In this document: piece after piece, positions 24,741 through 33,232 of the stretch
Numbering within the stretch: position 1 is the first letter of the stretch
How the letters are laid out: every line of letters begins with the position of its first letter
Assembly: GCF_900157385.1 (NCBI RefSeq)
Contig: NZ_LT717700.1
Coordinates: 1,284,112-1,348,111, forward strand
Direction of reading: 5' to 3'
DNA: 64,000 nucleotides
Origin: Mycobacterium terramassiliense
GTDB taxonomy: Bacteria; Actinomycetota; Actinomycetes; Mycobacteriales; Mycobacteriaceae
Position numbers and translations under genes: made by a program
The notes under the pieces: model-generated
The model's input: the letters and a program-made list of their open reading frames with translations, nothing else
Databases searched by the model: none
What the model was told of the DNA's origin: nothing

Positions 24741-26036
24741 ATGAACCGAGCAGTCATGTTGCGTTACGCCGCATGCGCGATCATCGGACTCGGGGCCGCC
24801 CTGCTGATCGCCGCGCTGCTGTTGTCGACATACACCAGCCACCGGATCACCAAGATCCCGCTGGACATCAACGCCACGTTGATCAGCGACGGCAACGGGA
24901 CCGCGCTCGACTCCGCCTCGCTGTCCACCGACCACCTCGTCGTCAACCAAAACGTGCCGCTGGTGTCCCAGCAGCAGGTCAGCGTCGAATCCCCGGCCAA
25001 CGCCGACGTCGTCACGCTGCAGGCCGGCACGTCGGTGCGCCGCACCGACAAGCAAAAAGACAGCGGGCTGTTGCTGGCGATCATCGACACCGTCACGCTC
25101 AACCGCAAGACCGCGATGGCCGTCTCCGACGACACCCACCCCGGCGGCTCCGTGCAGAAGCCGCGCGCCGCCAACGACGAGAGCCCGCCCACCGCGATGC
25201 CGCTCCGCCACGAGGGGCTGTCCTACCGGTTCCCGTTTCACACCGAGAAGAAGACGTATCCCTACTTCGATCCGATCGCGCAGAAGCCGTTCGACGTCAA
25301 CTACGACACCCAGGAAGACGTCAACGGGCTGACCACCTACCGGTTCACGCAGAACGTCGGCTACAACGCCGACGGCAAGCTGGTGGCTCCGGTGGCGTAT
25401 CCGACGCTGTACGCCGACCAGACGACGGACTCCAAGTTCACCGCCTCGGCGGCGATGTGGGGCGTGCAGGGCGGCGATCCCAACGAACAGATCACCATGA
25501 CCCGCTATTACGCGGCGCAGCGAACCTTCTGGGTGGATCCGGTGTCCGGGACCATCGTCAAGGAGACCGAGCACGCCAACCACTACTTCGCCCGCGACCC
25601 CCTCAAGCCGGAGCTGACGCTGGTCGACTACAAGGTCACCTCGAACGAGGACACCGTCGAGGCCCAGGTCAACGCGGCGCGCGATGAGCGGGACCGGCTG
25701 GCGCTGTGGTCGCGGGTGCTGCCGATCACGTTCACCGCGGTGGGCCTGATCGCGCTGATCGGTGGCGGCGTGTTCGCCGCCTTCAGCCTGCGCACCGAGA
25801 GCGCGCTGACCGACCCGGGCCTGGACCGGACCGATCAGGAGTTCTTCGGCCGCGACGGGCTCGAGGAACCGGTGCCCGGCGCCGAGGCCGAGACCGAGAA
25901 GCTGCCCACGCAGCGCCCGGCCGGGGATCCCGAGTCACCCGGCGCCGACCCGCCGACCCTCGAGTCGGACGAGCCGGCCGAGCCGCCGCCCGACGCCGGA
26001 CCGCCCGAAGCCCCCGGCCCGCCCGAACGGGCCTAG
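24741..26036 (+). CDS. pgfA: Polar growth factor PgfA (DUF3068 periplasmic membrane protein, Rv0227c)
   Basis: 431 residues. N-terminal transmembrane helix (about 8-30), a large extracytoplasmic beta-rich domain of the DUF3068 family, a second helix near residues 327-348 (VLPITFTAVGLIALIGGGVF), and an acidic, proline-rich cytoplasmic tail that is probably disordered. The orthologue in M. smegmatis (MSMEG_0317) is an essential periplasmic protein that works with MmpL3 in trehalose-monomycolate traffic and polar growth, and the corynebacterial one affects lipomannan maturation. The ribosome-binding site comes from a MIRU-like repeat. Rv0226c follows 9 bp downstream. Confidence 0.9.
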   Translation: MNRAVMLRYAACAIIGLGAALLIAALLLSTYTSHRITKIPLDINATLISDGNGTALDSASLSTDHLVVNQNVPLVSQQQVSVESPANADVVTLQAGTSVRRTDKQKDSGLLLAIIDTVTLNRKTAMAVSDDTHPGGSVQKPRAANDESPPTAMPLRHEGLSYRFPFHTEKKTYPYFDPIAQKPFDVNYDTQEDVNGLTTYRFTQNVGYNADGKLVAPVAYPTLYADQTTDSKFTASAAMWGVQGGDPNEQITMTRYYAAQRTFWVDPVSGTIVKETEHANHYFARDPLKPELTLVDYKVTSNEDTVEAQVNAARDERDRLALWSRVLPITFTAVGLIALIGGGVFAAFSLRTESALTDPGLDRTDQEFFGRDGLEEPVPGAEAETEKLPTQRPAGDPESPGADPPTLESDEPAEPPPDAGPPEAPGPPERA

Positions 26037-26045
26037 ATTCCGCGG

Positions 26046-27737
26046 ATGCGCTGGACCCGGCCGGGGTACGCGCTGGTGGTGGCGCTCCTGGTGGTCGGGC
26101 CGCTGCTGGCGCCCGGATACCTGCTCCTGCGCGACGCGGTGTCGACGCCGCGGTCGTACGTGTCCGACGCCGCCCTGGGGCTCACGTCGGCGCCGCGCGC
26201 GACGCCCCAAGATTTCGCGGTGGCGCTGGCCTCGCATGTGGTCGACGGCGGCGTCGTGGTGAAGGCGCTGCTCGTGGCGGGCCTGTGGCTCGCGGGATGG
26301 GGTGCGGCCCGGCTGGTCGCCGCGGCGCTGCCCGACGCGGGGACGCCCGGCGAATTCGTCGCCAGCACCCTGGCGATCTGGAATCCCTATGTCGCAGAAC
26401 GGCTTCTGCAGGGCCACTGGAGCCTGCTGGTCGGTTACGGCTGCCTGCCCTGGGTCGCGGCGGCGATGCTCCGGATGCGGACGGCGGGGGACTCCGGCTG
26501 GGCCGGGGTGTTCGCCCTGGTGTTCTGGGTGGCGCTGGCCGGGCTGACCCCGACCGGCCTGTTGCTCGCGGCGACGGTGGCGCTGGTCTGCGTCGCCGCT
26601 CCGGGGGCGGGGCGTTCGCGCCGGCCCTGCGCCGCGTTGGCCTCGGGTGCCGCGCTCTTGGCCGCGGCGCCCTGGCTGACCGCGGCGGCGGTGGGCTCGT
26701 CGTTGACCGCGCACGCGGCGGCCAACGCGCTCGGGGTCCCCGCGTTCGCGCCGCGGGCCGAGCCCGGGCTGGGCACGCTGGCCAGCCTGGCCGGCCTCGG
26801 CGGCATCTGGAACGGCGAGGCCGTACCGGCTTCGCGGACAACGCTTTTCGCGGTGGCCTCGGCCGTGGTGCTGCTCGCGGTGGTGGCGGCCGGGCTGCCG
26901 GTGGTGGTGCGCCGCCGCGCGGCGGTGCCGCTGCTGGCGCTGGCGGCGGTGTCCGTGGTGGTGCCGGCCGCGTTGGCGACCGGACCCGGTCTGCACGCGC
27001 TGCGGGCGCTGGTCGACACCGCACCGGGGTTCGGCGTGCTGCGCGACGGGCAGAAGTGGGTGGCGCTGGCGCTGCCGGGGTACGCGCTGGCCGGCGCCGG
27101 CGCCGTGGTGACGTTGCGGCGGTGGTTGCGGCCGTCGGTGGCGGCGGTGGTCTGCTGCCTTGCGCTGATCCTGACGCTGCCCGACCTGGCGTGGGGCGGG
27201 TGGGGCAAGGTCGCCGCGGTGCGCTACCCGCGGGGGTGGGCCGCGGTGGCGGCGGCGATCAACTCCGATCCGCGGACGGTCGCGGTGCTGCCGGCCGGCA
27301 CCATGCGGCGATTCTCCTGGGCGGGCCCGGCGCCGGTCCTGGATCCGCTGCCCCGCTGGCTGCGCGCCGACGTGCTGACCACCGGCGACCTGGCCATCTC
27401 GGGGGTCGTCGTGCCCGGGGAGGGCGATCGCGCCCGGGCCGTGCAGGACCTGCTGCTGAGCGGGCCGGATCCCGGTGCGCTGGCCCCGGCCGGCGTCGGG
27501 TGGCTGGTCGTCGAGTCGGACAGCGCCGGCGACATGGGCGCGGCCGCGCGCACCCTCGGCGCGCTGACGCCGGTCTACCGCGACGACGAGTTGGCTCTCT
27601 ATCGGATCGGCGGCAACACCGCCGGTGTCTCCCCGGACCGGCGCACCGCGACGCTGATCGCCCACCTGGCCTGGCTGGCGATGCTGCTCGGCGGCGCCGC
27701 CGGTTCGGTGCTGTGCGCGGTTAGACGACGCCGCTGA
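26046..27737 (+). CDS. Polytopic membrane protein Rv0226c
   Basis: 563 residues with about ten to twelve hydrophobic helices and few soluble loops. The N-terminus (WTRPGYALVVALLVVGPLLA) and the WNPYVAERLLQGHWSLL motif after the second helix recall the first cytoplasmic loop of GT-C glycosyltransferases, but no family assignment is secure. Starts 9 bp after pgfA without a clear ribosome-binding site, so translation is probably coupled. Its 3' end overlaps the convergent glycosyltransferase gene by 17 bp. Conserved in order next to pgfA and tmaT. Confidence 0.82.
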   Translation: MRWTRPGYALVVALLVVGPLLAPGYLLLRDAVSTPRSYVSDAALGLTSAPRATPQDFAVALASHVVDGGVVVKALLVAGLWLAGWGAARLVAAALPDAGTPGEFVASTLAIWNPYVAERLLQGHWSLLVGYGCLPWVAAAMLRMRTAGDSGWAGVFALVFWVALAGLTPTGLLLAATVALVCVAAPGAGRSRRPCAALASGAALLAAAPWLTAAAVGSSLTAHAAANALGVPAFAPRAEPGLGTLASLAGLGGIWNGEAVPASRTTLFAVASAVVLLAVVAAGLPVVVRRRAAVPLLALAAVSVVVPAALATGPGLHALRALVDTAPGFGVLRDGQKWVALALPGYALAGAGAVVTLRRWLRPSVAAVVCCLALILTLPDLAWGGWGKVAAVRYPRGWAAVAAAINSDPRTVAVLPAGTMRRFSWAGPAPVLDPLPRWLRADVLTTGDLAISGVVVPGEGDRARAVQDLLLSGPDPGALAPAGVGWLVVESDSAGDMGAAARTLGALTPVYRDDELALYRIGGNTAGVSPDRRTATLIAHLAWLAMLLGGAAGSVLCAVRRRR

Positions 27738-28875
27738 CGAACTCGCCGGCCCGCACGGCTTCGAGCACGCTGCGCATCGCGTCGGCGCTTTGCATCCAGG
27801 AGAACTCGCCGCTGCGCGCCTGGGCCTTGGCGCCGAGCTGATCGCGCAGCACCGGGTCGGACAGCAGCTGCTCGAGTCGATCCACCAGCTCGGCCTGGCT
27901 GTCCACCAGCATTCCCGTCACCCCGTCGACGATCGAGTCGGACAGGCCGCCGGAGGACCGGTAGCCGATGGTGGGCACCGCGTGCTGGGCCGCCTCGATC
28001 ACCGCCAAACCCCAGCCCTCCTTGCGGGAGGGCAGCACGTGCACCCAGGAGCTTTGCAGCACATGGTGTTTGGTGAGGTCGTCGACGTGGCCGTGGAAGG
28101 TCACCGCGCCGGACATGCCGAGCCGTCGCGCGTGGTCGACGAGCCGCTGCCGCCACCAGCCGCCGCCGACGATGTCGAGGTGCAGGTTCGGCAGGCGCCC
28201 TCGCAGCGCCGCGACGGCTTCCAGCGCGTCCTCGATCTGCTTGTGCGGCACCAGCCGCGACAGCACCACCACCCTCGGCGCCGCCGAGCGCGGGCCGGAC
28301 AACGATTGCGCCGGCGCCTCGTCGAGGCCGTTGCGCACCACCGCGATCTGGTCGTGGGCAACGCCGAGCGCGACGAGGTCGCGGGCCGACGGGAGCGACA
28401 CCGTCACGTACTGGTTGCGCCGGTTCAGCCGCGGCGACAACCACGATTCGACAAACCAGCCGATCCGGCCGAGCACCGGCCCGGCCACCGGCCACTGCTC
28501 GCGATGGCAGTGGTGCACGAGCACCATCGCCCGGCGGCCGTACACCAGCCGGGCCAGGAACGGCAGGCCGTTCTGGGTGTCGACGACCACGTCGGGCCGC
28601 GCTCGCCGCAGCGGCCCGAGCCCGATGCGCGACGCCGCCATCGCCAGCAGCGCCCAGACGTACACCGAGTACCGGCCGCCAGCGCGGTCGATGCGCACCC
28701 CGTCGACCACTTCGCGCCGCGGCGCGCCCGGATAACGCGCGGTGCGCAGCGTGACGGCGATACCCGAGTCGGCCAGCTGCGCGCCGACGCGCTGCAGATA
28801 GGCTTCGCTGCCGCCGCCCTGCGGGTGCCCGGTGTCACGCCAGCACAGCAGCAGGACGGAGCGAAGAGCAGACAT
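27721..28875 (-). CDS. GT4-type glycosyltransferase (Rv0225)
   Basis: 384 residues, the length of Rv0225. GT-B fold: N-terminal glycine-rich loop HPQGGGSEAYLQR, C-terminal donor site with the E-x7-E motif in EGWGLAVIE, and the acceptor-side SRLVPHKQ segment. A retaining glycosyltransferase using a nucleotide- or polyprenyl-sugar is expected; the acceptor is unknown. The cluster context suggests an envelope glycolipid. Transcribed opposite to mtrP. Confidence 0.88.
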   Translation of the reverse strand: MSALRSVLLLCWRDTGHPQGGGSEAYLQRVGAQLADSGIAVTLRTARYPGAPRREVVDGVRIDRAGGRYSVYVWALLAMAASRIGLGPLRRARPDVVVDTQNGLPFLARLVYGRRAMVLVHHCHREQWPVAGPVLGRIGWFVESWLSPRLNRRNQYVTVSLPSARDLVALGVAHDQIAVVRNGLDEAPAQSLSGPRSAAPRVVVLSRLVPHKQIEDALEAVAALRGRLPNLHLDIVGGGWWRQRLVDHARRLGMSGAVTFHGHVDDLTKHHVLQSSWVHVLPSRKEGWGLAVIEAAQHAVPTIGYRSSGGLSDSIVDGVTGMLVDSQAELVDRLEQLLSDPVLRDQLGAKAQARSGEFSWMQSADAMRSVLEAVRAGEFVSGVV

Positions 28876-28912
28876 TACCGGTCAGCCTAGCCGTCGCGAA
28901 CAGGGCGCTGGC

Positions 28913-28936
28913 GTCACGCTCGGCGCCCACCGTGAC
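28913..28936. promoter_or_regulatory. Inverted repeat GTCACG/CGTGAC between Rv0225 and mtrP
   Basis: Perfect 6-bp arms with a 12-base loop in the 110-bp divergent gap. The sequence GACGCTGGCGTCA also lies next to it and partly duplicates GCTGGCGTCACGCTCGG. It could be an operator or a small intergenic repeat; no known motif is matched. Confidence 0.3.
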
Positions 28937-28985
28937 GCTGGCGTCAGGCTCGGGCGGGTTTGATGCCCGGCCGTAGGGTTGGCCG

Positions 28986-29756
28986 GTGGCCGTGACCGAC
29001 GTTTTCGCCCGGCGCGCAACGCTGCGCCGGTCGGTGCGGCTGCTGTCGGAATTCCGCCACGAACGATCCGACCCGGCGCGTTTCTATCGCGCGCTGGCGG
29101 CCGACACCGCGGCGATGGTCGCCGACCTGTGGCGCGGTGTCCATGGCGCACCACCCGCCGGCCGCACCCTGCTCGACGTGGGTGGCGGCCCCGGGTATTT
29201 CGCGACGGCGTTCGCCGACGCCGGTGTCCGCTATCTCGGCGTGGAACCCGACCCCGGCGAGATGCACGCGGCCGGGCCGGCTTTGGCGCGCGCGGCGGGC
29301 ACCTTCGTGCGCGCCTCGGGCATGGCGCTGCCGTTCGCCGACGACTCCGTCGACATCTGCCTGTCGTCCAACGTCGCCGAGCACGTGCCGCGGCCGTGGC
29401 AGCTCGGCAACGAGATGCTGCGGGTGACCCGGCCGGGCGGGCTGGCCGTGCTGTCCTACACGGTGTGGCTCGGCCCGTTCGGCGGCCACGAGATGGGCCT
29501 GACCCACTACCTCGGCGGGGCCCGCGCCGCCGCGCGGTACGCCCGCAAGCACGGCCACCCGGCCAAAAACAACTACGGGTCGTCGTTGTTCGCGGTGTCG
29601 GCCGCCGACGGCCTGAGCTGGGCCGCCAGCACCGGCGCCGCGATGGCCGCATTTCCCCGCTACCACCCGCGATGGGCGTGGCGGCTGACGTCGGTGCCGG
29701 TGCTGCGCGAGTTCCTCGTCAGCAATCTCGTGCTGGTGCTGGTGCCTCGAGAATGA
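28986..29756 (+). CDS. mtrP: SAM-dependent methyltransferase, MtrP type (Rv0224c)
   Basis: 256 residues from GTG 28986. Class I methyltransferase with motif I LLDVGGGPGYF, an acidic residue in GVEPD, and the following LPFADDSVDI and SSNVAEHV segments, a methyltransferase-11 type layout. The corynebacterial orthologue MtrP, as I recall it, is needed for efficient transport of trehalose mycolates; substrate unknown. Its stop codon overlaps the KstR-like box controlling the next gene. Confidence 0.85.
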   Translation: MAVTDVFARRATLRRSVRLLSEFRHERSDPARFYRALAADTAAMVADLWRGVHGAPPAGRTLLDVGGGPGYFATAFADAGVRYLGVEPDPGEMHAAGPALARAAGTFVRASGMALPFADDSVDICLSSNVAEHVPRPWQLGNEMLRVTRPGGLAVLSYTVWLGPFGGHEMGLTHYLGGARAAARYARKHGHPAKNNYGSSLFAVSAADGLSWAASTGAAMAAFPRYHPRWAWRLTSVPVLREFLVSNLVLVLVPRE

Positions 29757-29767
29757 AACATGTTCTC
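29754..29767 (+). promoter_or_regulatory. KstR-like operator upstream of the aldehyde dehydrogenase
   Basis: TGAAACATGTTCTC matches the KstR consensus TAGAACANGTTCTA at 11 of 14 positions including the AACA-GTTCT core. It lies 32 bp upstream of the ATG at 29799 and overlaps the mtrP stop codon. KstR represses cholesterol-degradation genes, and I recall Rv0223c being listed in that regulon, but could not check. Confidence 0.55.
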
Positions 29768-29798
29768 GTTTTGCGTCGGCTTGGGTAGGGTGGCGCAC

Positions 29799-31268
29799 AT
29801 GACCGACGTGAAGACCGAATACGACAAGCTTTTCATCGGCGGCAAGTGGACCGAGCCGTCGACCTCGGAAGTCATCGAGGTGCACTGTCCGGCCACCGGT
29901 GAGTACGTCGGGAAGGTGCCGCTCGCGACGGCCGCCGACGTCGACGCGGCGGTCGCCGCGGCTCGCGCCGCCTTCGACAGCGGCCCCTGGCCGACGACAC
30001 CCCCGAAGGAGCGCGCGGCCGTCATCGCCAAGGCGCTGCAGCTGCTCGAGGAGCGCAAGGACCAGTTCGCCAAGCTGCTCGCCGACGAAACGGGTCAGCC
30101 GCCGATGACCATCGAGACGATGCACTGGATGGGGTCGATGGGGGCGATGCAATTCTTCGCCGGGCCCGCCGTCGACCAGGTCAAGTGGCGGGAGATCCGC
30201 AACGGCTCCTACGGGCAGACCATCGTGCACCGCGAGCCGATCGGCGTCGTGGGCGCGATCGTCGCCTGGAACGTGCCGCTGTTCCTGGCGGTCAACAAGC
30301 TGGGCCCGGCGCTGCTGGCCGGCTGCACGGTCGTGCTCAAGCCGGCAGCCGAAACACCGCTGACCGCAAACGCTTTGGCCGAGGTGTTCGCCGACGCCGG
30401 CCTGCCCGAGGGCGTGCTGTCGGTGGTGCCCGGCGGCATCGAGACCGGCCAGGCGCTGACGTCCAACCGGGACGTCGACCTGTTCACGTTCACCGGCAGC
30501 TCGGGCGTCGGCAAGGAGATCGGCCGCCGCGCCGCCGAGATGCTCAAGCCATGCACGCTGGAGCTCGGCGGAAAATCGGCGGCCATCGTCCTCGAGGACG
30601 TCGACCTGGCCTCCGCGGTCCCGATGATGGTGTTCTCCGGGATCATGAACACCGGGCAGGCCTGCGTGGGCCAGACCCGCATCCTGGCGCCGCGCTCGCG
30701 CTACGACGAAATCGTCGACGCGGTAAGCGCTTTCGTCCAGGCGCTGCCGGTCGGGCTGCCGTCGGACCCGGGCGCCCAGATCGGTTCGCTGATCTCGGAG
30801 AAGCAGCGCGCCCGCGTCGAGGGCTACATCTCCAAGGGCATCGAGGAGGGCGCGCGGCTGGTGTGCGGCGGCGGCCGTCCGGAGGGTCTGGACAGCGGAT
30901 TCTTCGTGCAGCCAACCGTTTTCGCCGACGTCGATAACAAGATGACGATCGCCCAGGAGGAAGTCTTCGGGCCGGTGCTGAGCATCATCCCCTACGACAC
31001 CGAAGAGGACGCGATCAAGATCGCCAACGACTCGGAGTACGGCCTGGCCGGCAGCGTGTGGACCACCAACGTGCCGCGGGGCATCGAGATCTCCGAGAAG
31101 ATCCGCACCGGAACCTACGCGATCAACTGGTACGCGTTCGATCCCTGCTGCCCGTTCGGCGGTTACAAGAACTCGGGCATCGGCCGCGAGAACGGCCCCG
31201 AGGGCGTCGAGCATTTCACGCAGCAGAAGAGCGTGCTGATGCCGATGGGTTACACGGTCGACGCCTAG
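29799..31268 (+). CDS. Aldehyde dehydrogenase (Rv0223c)
   Basis: 489 residues from ATG 29799, aligning with the start of Rv0223c; the frame opens 39 bases earlier without support. General base Glu255 (LELGGKS) and nucleophile Cys289 (GQACVGQ) are present, with the PFGGYKNSGIGRENG C-terminal motif. Converts an aldehyde to a carboxylate with NAD(P); the KstR-like box suggests a sterol or lipid-derived aldehyde. Its stop shares CTAG (31265-31268) with the stop of the convergent crotonase. Confidence 0.92.
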   Translation: MTDVKTEYDKLFIGGKWTEPSTSEVIEVHCPATGEYVGKVPLATAADVDAAVAAARAAFDSGPWPTTPPKERAAVIAKALQLLEERKDQFAKLLADETGQPPMTIETMHWMGSMGAMQFFAGPAVDQVKWREIRNGSYGQTIVHREPIGVVGAIVAWNVPLFLAVNKLGPALLAGCTVVLKPAAETPLTANALAEVFADAGLPEGVLSVVPGGIETGQALTSNRDVDLFTFTGSSGVGKEIGRRAAEMLKPCTLELGGKSAAIVLEDVDLASAVPMMVFSGIMNTGQACVGQTRILAPRSRYDEIVDAVSAFVQALPVGLPSDPGAQIGSLISEKQRARVEGYISKGIEEGARLVCGGGRPEGLDSGFFVQPTVFADVDNKMTIAQEEVFGPVLSIIPYDTEEDAIKIANDSEYGLAGSVWTTNVPRGIEISEKIRTGTYAINWYAFDPCCPFGGYKNSGIGRENGPEGVEHFTQQKSVLMPMGYTVDA

Positions 31269-32059
31269 CGACCACTGAACCGGGCGTCGCGGCGCTCGAT
31301 GAAGGACCGCACGCCCTCGGCGGCGTCCGCGCTGGCGAACAGCTCCGCCACCGCGGGACGCAGCCGCTCGACGGCGGCCGCCTCGCCGTGTTCGCGGGCC
31401 AGGTGCGCCGACGCCAAAGTCGCCCGCGCACCCAGCGGCGCGGCGCGCTCGGCGATTGTGTGCGCGATCTCGCGCCCCCGCGCCAGCGCCGTGCCCGCGT
31501 CGTCGGCCACCTCTTGGACCAGCCCGATGCGGTGCGCCTCGGCGGCGTCGAACTCGTCGCCGGTCAACAGCCAGCGCATGGCATTGCCCCACCCGGCGTC
31601 GCGGGTGAGCCGGATCGTCGCGCCCCCGAACGGGTAGATGCCGCGCCGCACCTCCAGCTGGGTGAAGCGGGTCCCCGTCGTCGCGATCCGGATGTCGGCG
31701 GCCAGCAGCAGCTCGATGCCCAACGTCATGCACCAGCCGTGCGCGACGGCGACCATCGGCGTGGTCCAGGGGCCGTCCAGCCGCCAGGGGTCGCGCCCGT
31801 CGTCCGGAAACGCGAATTGCCCGGCCGCGATGCCGGGGCCGACGTCGACCAGATCCAGGCCGGCGGTGAAATGGTCACCGTGCGCGAACAGCAGGCCGGC
31901 GCGCAGCGAGTCGTCGGACTCGAGCAGCGCATACGCACGCGACAGGTCGGCGAGCATGGCCCGGTCGAATGCGTTGCGCTTGTGCGGCCGGTTCAGGCCG
32001 ATCAGCAGGACGTGTCCGTCGCGTTCCAGCGAGACGGTGGGGAGGTTCGGCAGGGCCAT
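31265..32059 (-). CDS. Enoyl-CoA hydratase/isomerase (crotonase) family protein
   Basis: 264 residues from ATG 32059 (MALPNLPTVSLERDG); the frame opens six codons earlier. Crotonase fold with the first oxyanion segment AHGDHFTAGLDL and the second WCMTLGIELLLAADIRI. Where classical hydratases have Glu144 and Glu164, the matching positions are in a TLGIELLLA and EVRRGIYPFGG context, so hydratase chemistry is plausible but isomerase or hydrolase activity cannot be excluded. It begins an accessory block absent, as I recall, between Rv0223c and echA1 in H37Rv. A dyad overlapping its promoter suggests control by the nearby TetR. Confidence 0.85.
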   Translation of the reverse strand: MALPNLPTVSLERDGHVLLIGLNRPHKRNAFDRAMLADLSRAYALLESDDSLRAGLLFAHGDHFTAGLDLVDVGPGIAAGQFAFPDDGRDPWRLDGPWTTPMVAVAHGWCMTLGIELLLAADIRIATTGTRFTQLEVRRGIYPFGGATIRLTRDAGWGNAMRWLLTGDEFDAAEAHRIGLVQEVADDAGTALARGREIAHTIAERAAPLGARATLASAHLAREHGEAAAVERLRPAVAELFASADAAEGVRSFIERRDARFSGR

Positions 32060-32085
32060 CCGCCCAGTGAAACGCACTGCTAGGT

Positions 32086-32105
32086 ATTATGCAATAGACC
32101 ATAAT
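32086..32105. promoter_or_regulatory. Dyad ATTATG-N8-CATAAT, probable TetR operator
   Basis: Perfect 6-bp arms, 20 bp overall, 27 bp upstream of the crotonase start and facing the tetR gene at 32420. On the minus strand CATAAT itself could serve as the -10 box, so binding would block transcription. It marks the start of an AT-rich stretch (to about 32230) in otherwise GC-rich DNA. Confidence 0.5.
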
Positions 32106-32193
32106 GAGACGGGGGTCACGCCGCGGCTGTTGACCGCCCGGGGAACGCGTCTAGACCATTTCATGAGCTGTACGGCTTACTTAGGGAATAAAA

Positions 32194-32222
32194 TTGCTTA
32201 CTGGACCGATGTCTTATATGCT
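32194..32222 (+). promoter_or_regulatory. Promoter for the small ORF-tetR unit
   Basis: TTGCTT (32194-32199) and TATGCT (32217-32222) with an ideal 17-base spacer. The predicted start near 32229 gives a 35-base leader containing GGGAG before the ATG at 32265. Confidence 0.5.
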
Positions 32223-32264
32223 TCTCAGCATAATCTAGGGCCGCACTCAGGCCGGGAGAAAACA

Positions 32265-32396
32265 ATGTGGATCATCGAACTCAACGTCGCCGGCTACCAG
32301 TTCACGCGCGCGATGCCCGACATCAAGCGGCGGCCCTTCCGGTTCAGCCCTCGTAATATGCACTGGCCGGTGCCGCGCCACTCGCACGCTGCATGA
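32265..32396 (+). CDS. Small ORF (43 residues) upstream of and overlapping tetR
   Basis: ATG with GGGAG six bases upstream. The product starts MWIIELNVAGYQFTRA and ends NMHWPVPRHSHAA; it is basic and aromatic, with no signal peptide or membrane helix. The stop codon TGA overlaps an ATG that opens the tetR frame (ATGA, 32393-32396), the classical coupling arrangement. I do not recognise the family. It could be a small partner protein or a leader peptide. Confidence 0.5.
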   Translation: MWIIELNVAGYQFTRAMPDIKRRPFRFSPRNMHWPVPRHSHAA

Positions 32397-32419
32397 CGCC
32401 CGCGATGGGAGGTACGACA

Positions 32420-33052
32420 GTGCCGACTAGCACCGACGCCAAGGCGGGACAGACGCCGACCAAGCGCTGCGATACGCGCAAGAAGATGCTGCTCAGCGCC
32501 GCCCAGGTGATGCGCGAACGCGGCGCCGCCGGAGTGACCATCGACGAGGTGCTGGCCCGCAGTGGCGCGCCGCGCGGCTCGGTCTACTACCACTTCCCCG
32601 AGGGGCGCAATCAGATCCTGACCGAGGCCCTGCAGTACTCGGGCGATTCCATCACCGCCATGATCGACGACGCCGCCGGCTGGGGCGCCAAGGCCCTCCT
32701 GCGCGAGTTCGTCGAGTTCTGGGAGCGCCTCCTGACCGAGGGCGGCTTCAGCGCGGGCTGCCCCGTGGTCGCCGCGGCGATCGGTTCGGACGACGCCGAA
32801 CCCAAGCTCTCCGCCGATGCGGGAGCCATCCTCGGGCGGTGGTGTAACGCGTTGACGCGGGCGTTTGCCAACGACGGCTTCGACGACGCCGATGCGGCGT
32901 CGCTGGCGGTGATGTCGATCGCTGCCCTGGAAGGCGCCGTGGTGCTGTCGCGCTCGACGCGCAGCACCGATCCGCTGCGCCAGGTGGGCGAGCAGCTCGA
33001 ATTCTTAATCAAAGCAAGGGAATTCGTCGTACGCAACGGAATCCCCGGCTAG
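32420..33052 (+). CDS. TetR-family regulator (LmrA/YxaF-like)
   Basis: 210 residues from GTG 32420, chosen because GGGAGG lies 7 bases upstream; an ATG at 32393 overlapping the small ORF stop would add nine residues. Helix-turn-helix GVTIDEVLARSGAPRGSVYYHF at about residues 37-60, and the C-terminal segment GGFSAGCPVVAAAIG typical of the LmrA/YxaF branch. It faces the divergent crotonase gene and the dyad at 32086-32105, its likely operator. Confidence 0.85.
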   Translation: MPTSTDAKAGQTPTKRCDTRKKMLLSAAQVMRERGAAGVTIDEVLARSGAPRGSVYYHFPEGRNQILTEALQYSGDSITAMIDDAAGWGAKALLREFVEFWERLLTEGGFSAGCPVVAAAIGSDDAEPKLSADAGAILGRWCNALTRAFANDGFDDADAASLAVMSIAALEGAVVLSRSTRSTDPLRQVGEQLEFLIKAREFVVRNGIPG

Positions 33053-33154
33053 CGCAGCCGCCGTCTGCCAGGCACCGGGTGCGGTGCGAGCGGGCTCGAC
33101 GTTAACCCACGGACATTTGCTGGGAATTCCCGCCCGCGCCTACGTGGGTCACGT

Positions 33155-33160
33155 TACGAT
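33155..33160 (+). promoter_or_regulatory. Possible -10 box of the first PE_PGRS gene
   Basis: TACGAT followed by TTGCTCC, 72 bases before the ATG at 33233. The second PE_PGRS gene has the near-identical block TACGATCTTCTCC at 34446. Conservation between the paralogues is the argument; no convincing -35 box is visible. Confidence 0.35.
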
Positions 33161-33232
33161 TTGCTCCTCAACCCCGGCTCGACGCCGCCTCATCGGGGGC
33201 GGCGCCGAGCCGCACTGTGCCGGAGGTGCGGA

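Noticed and set aside
28944..31733. A 929-residue antisense frame across mtrP and the aldehyde dehydrogenase
   Set aside because: Same GC-rich shadow effect; the plus-strand genes have clear motifs.
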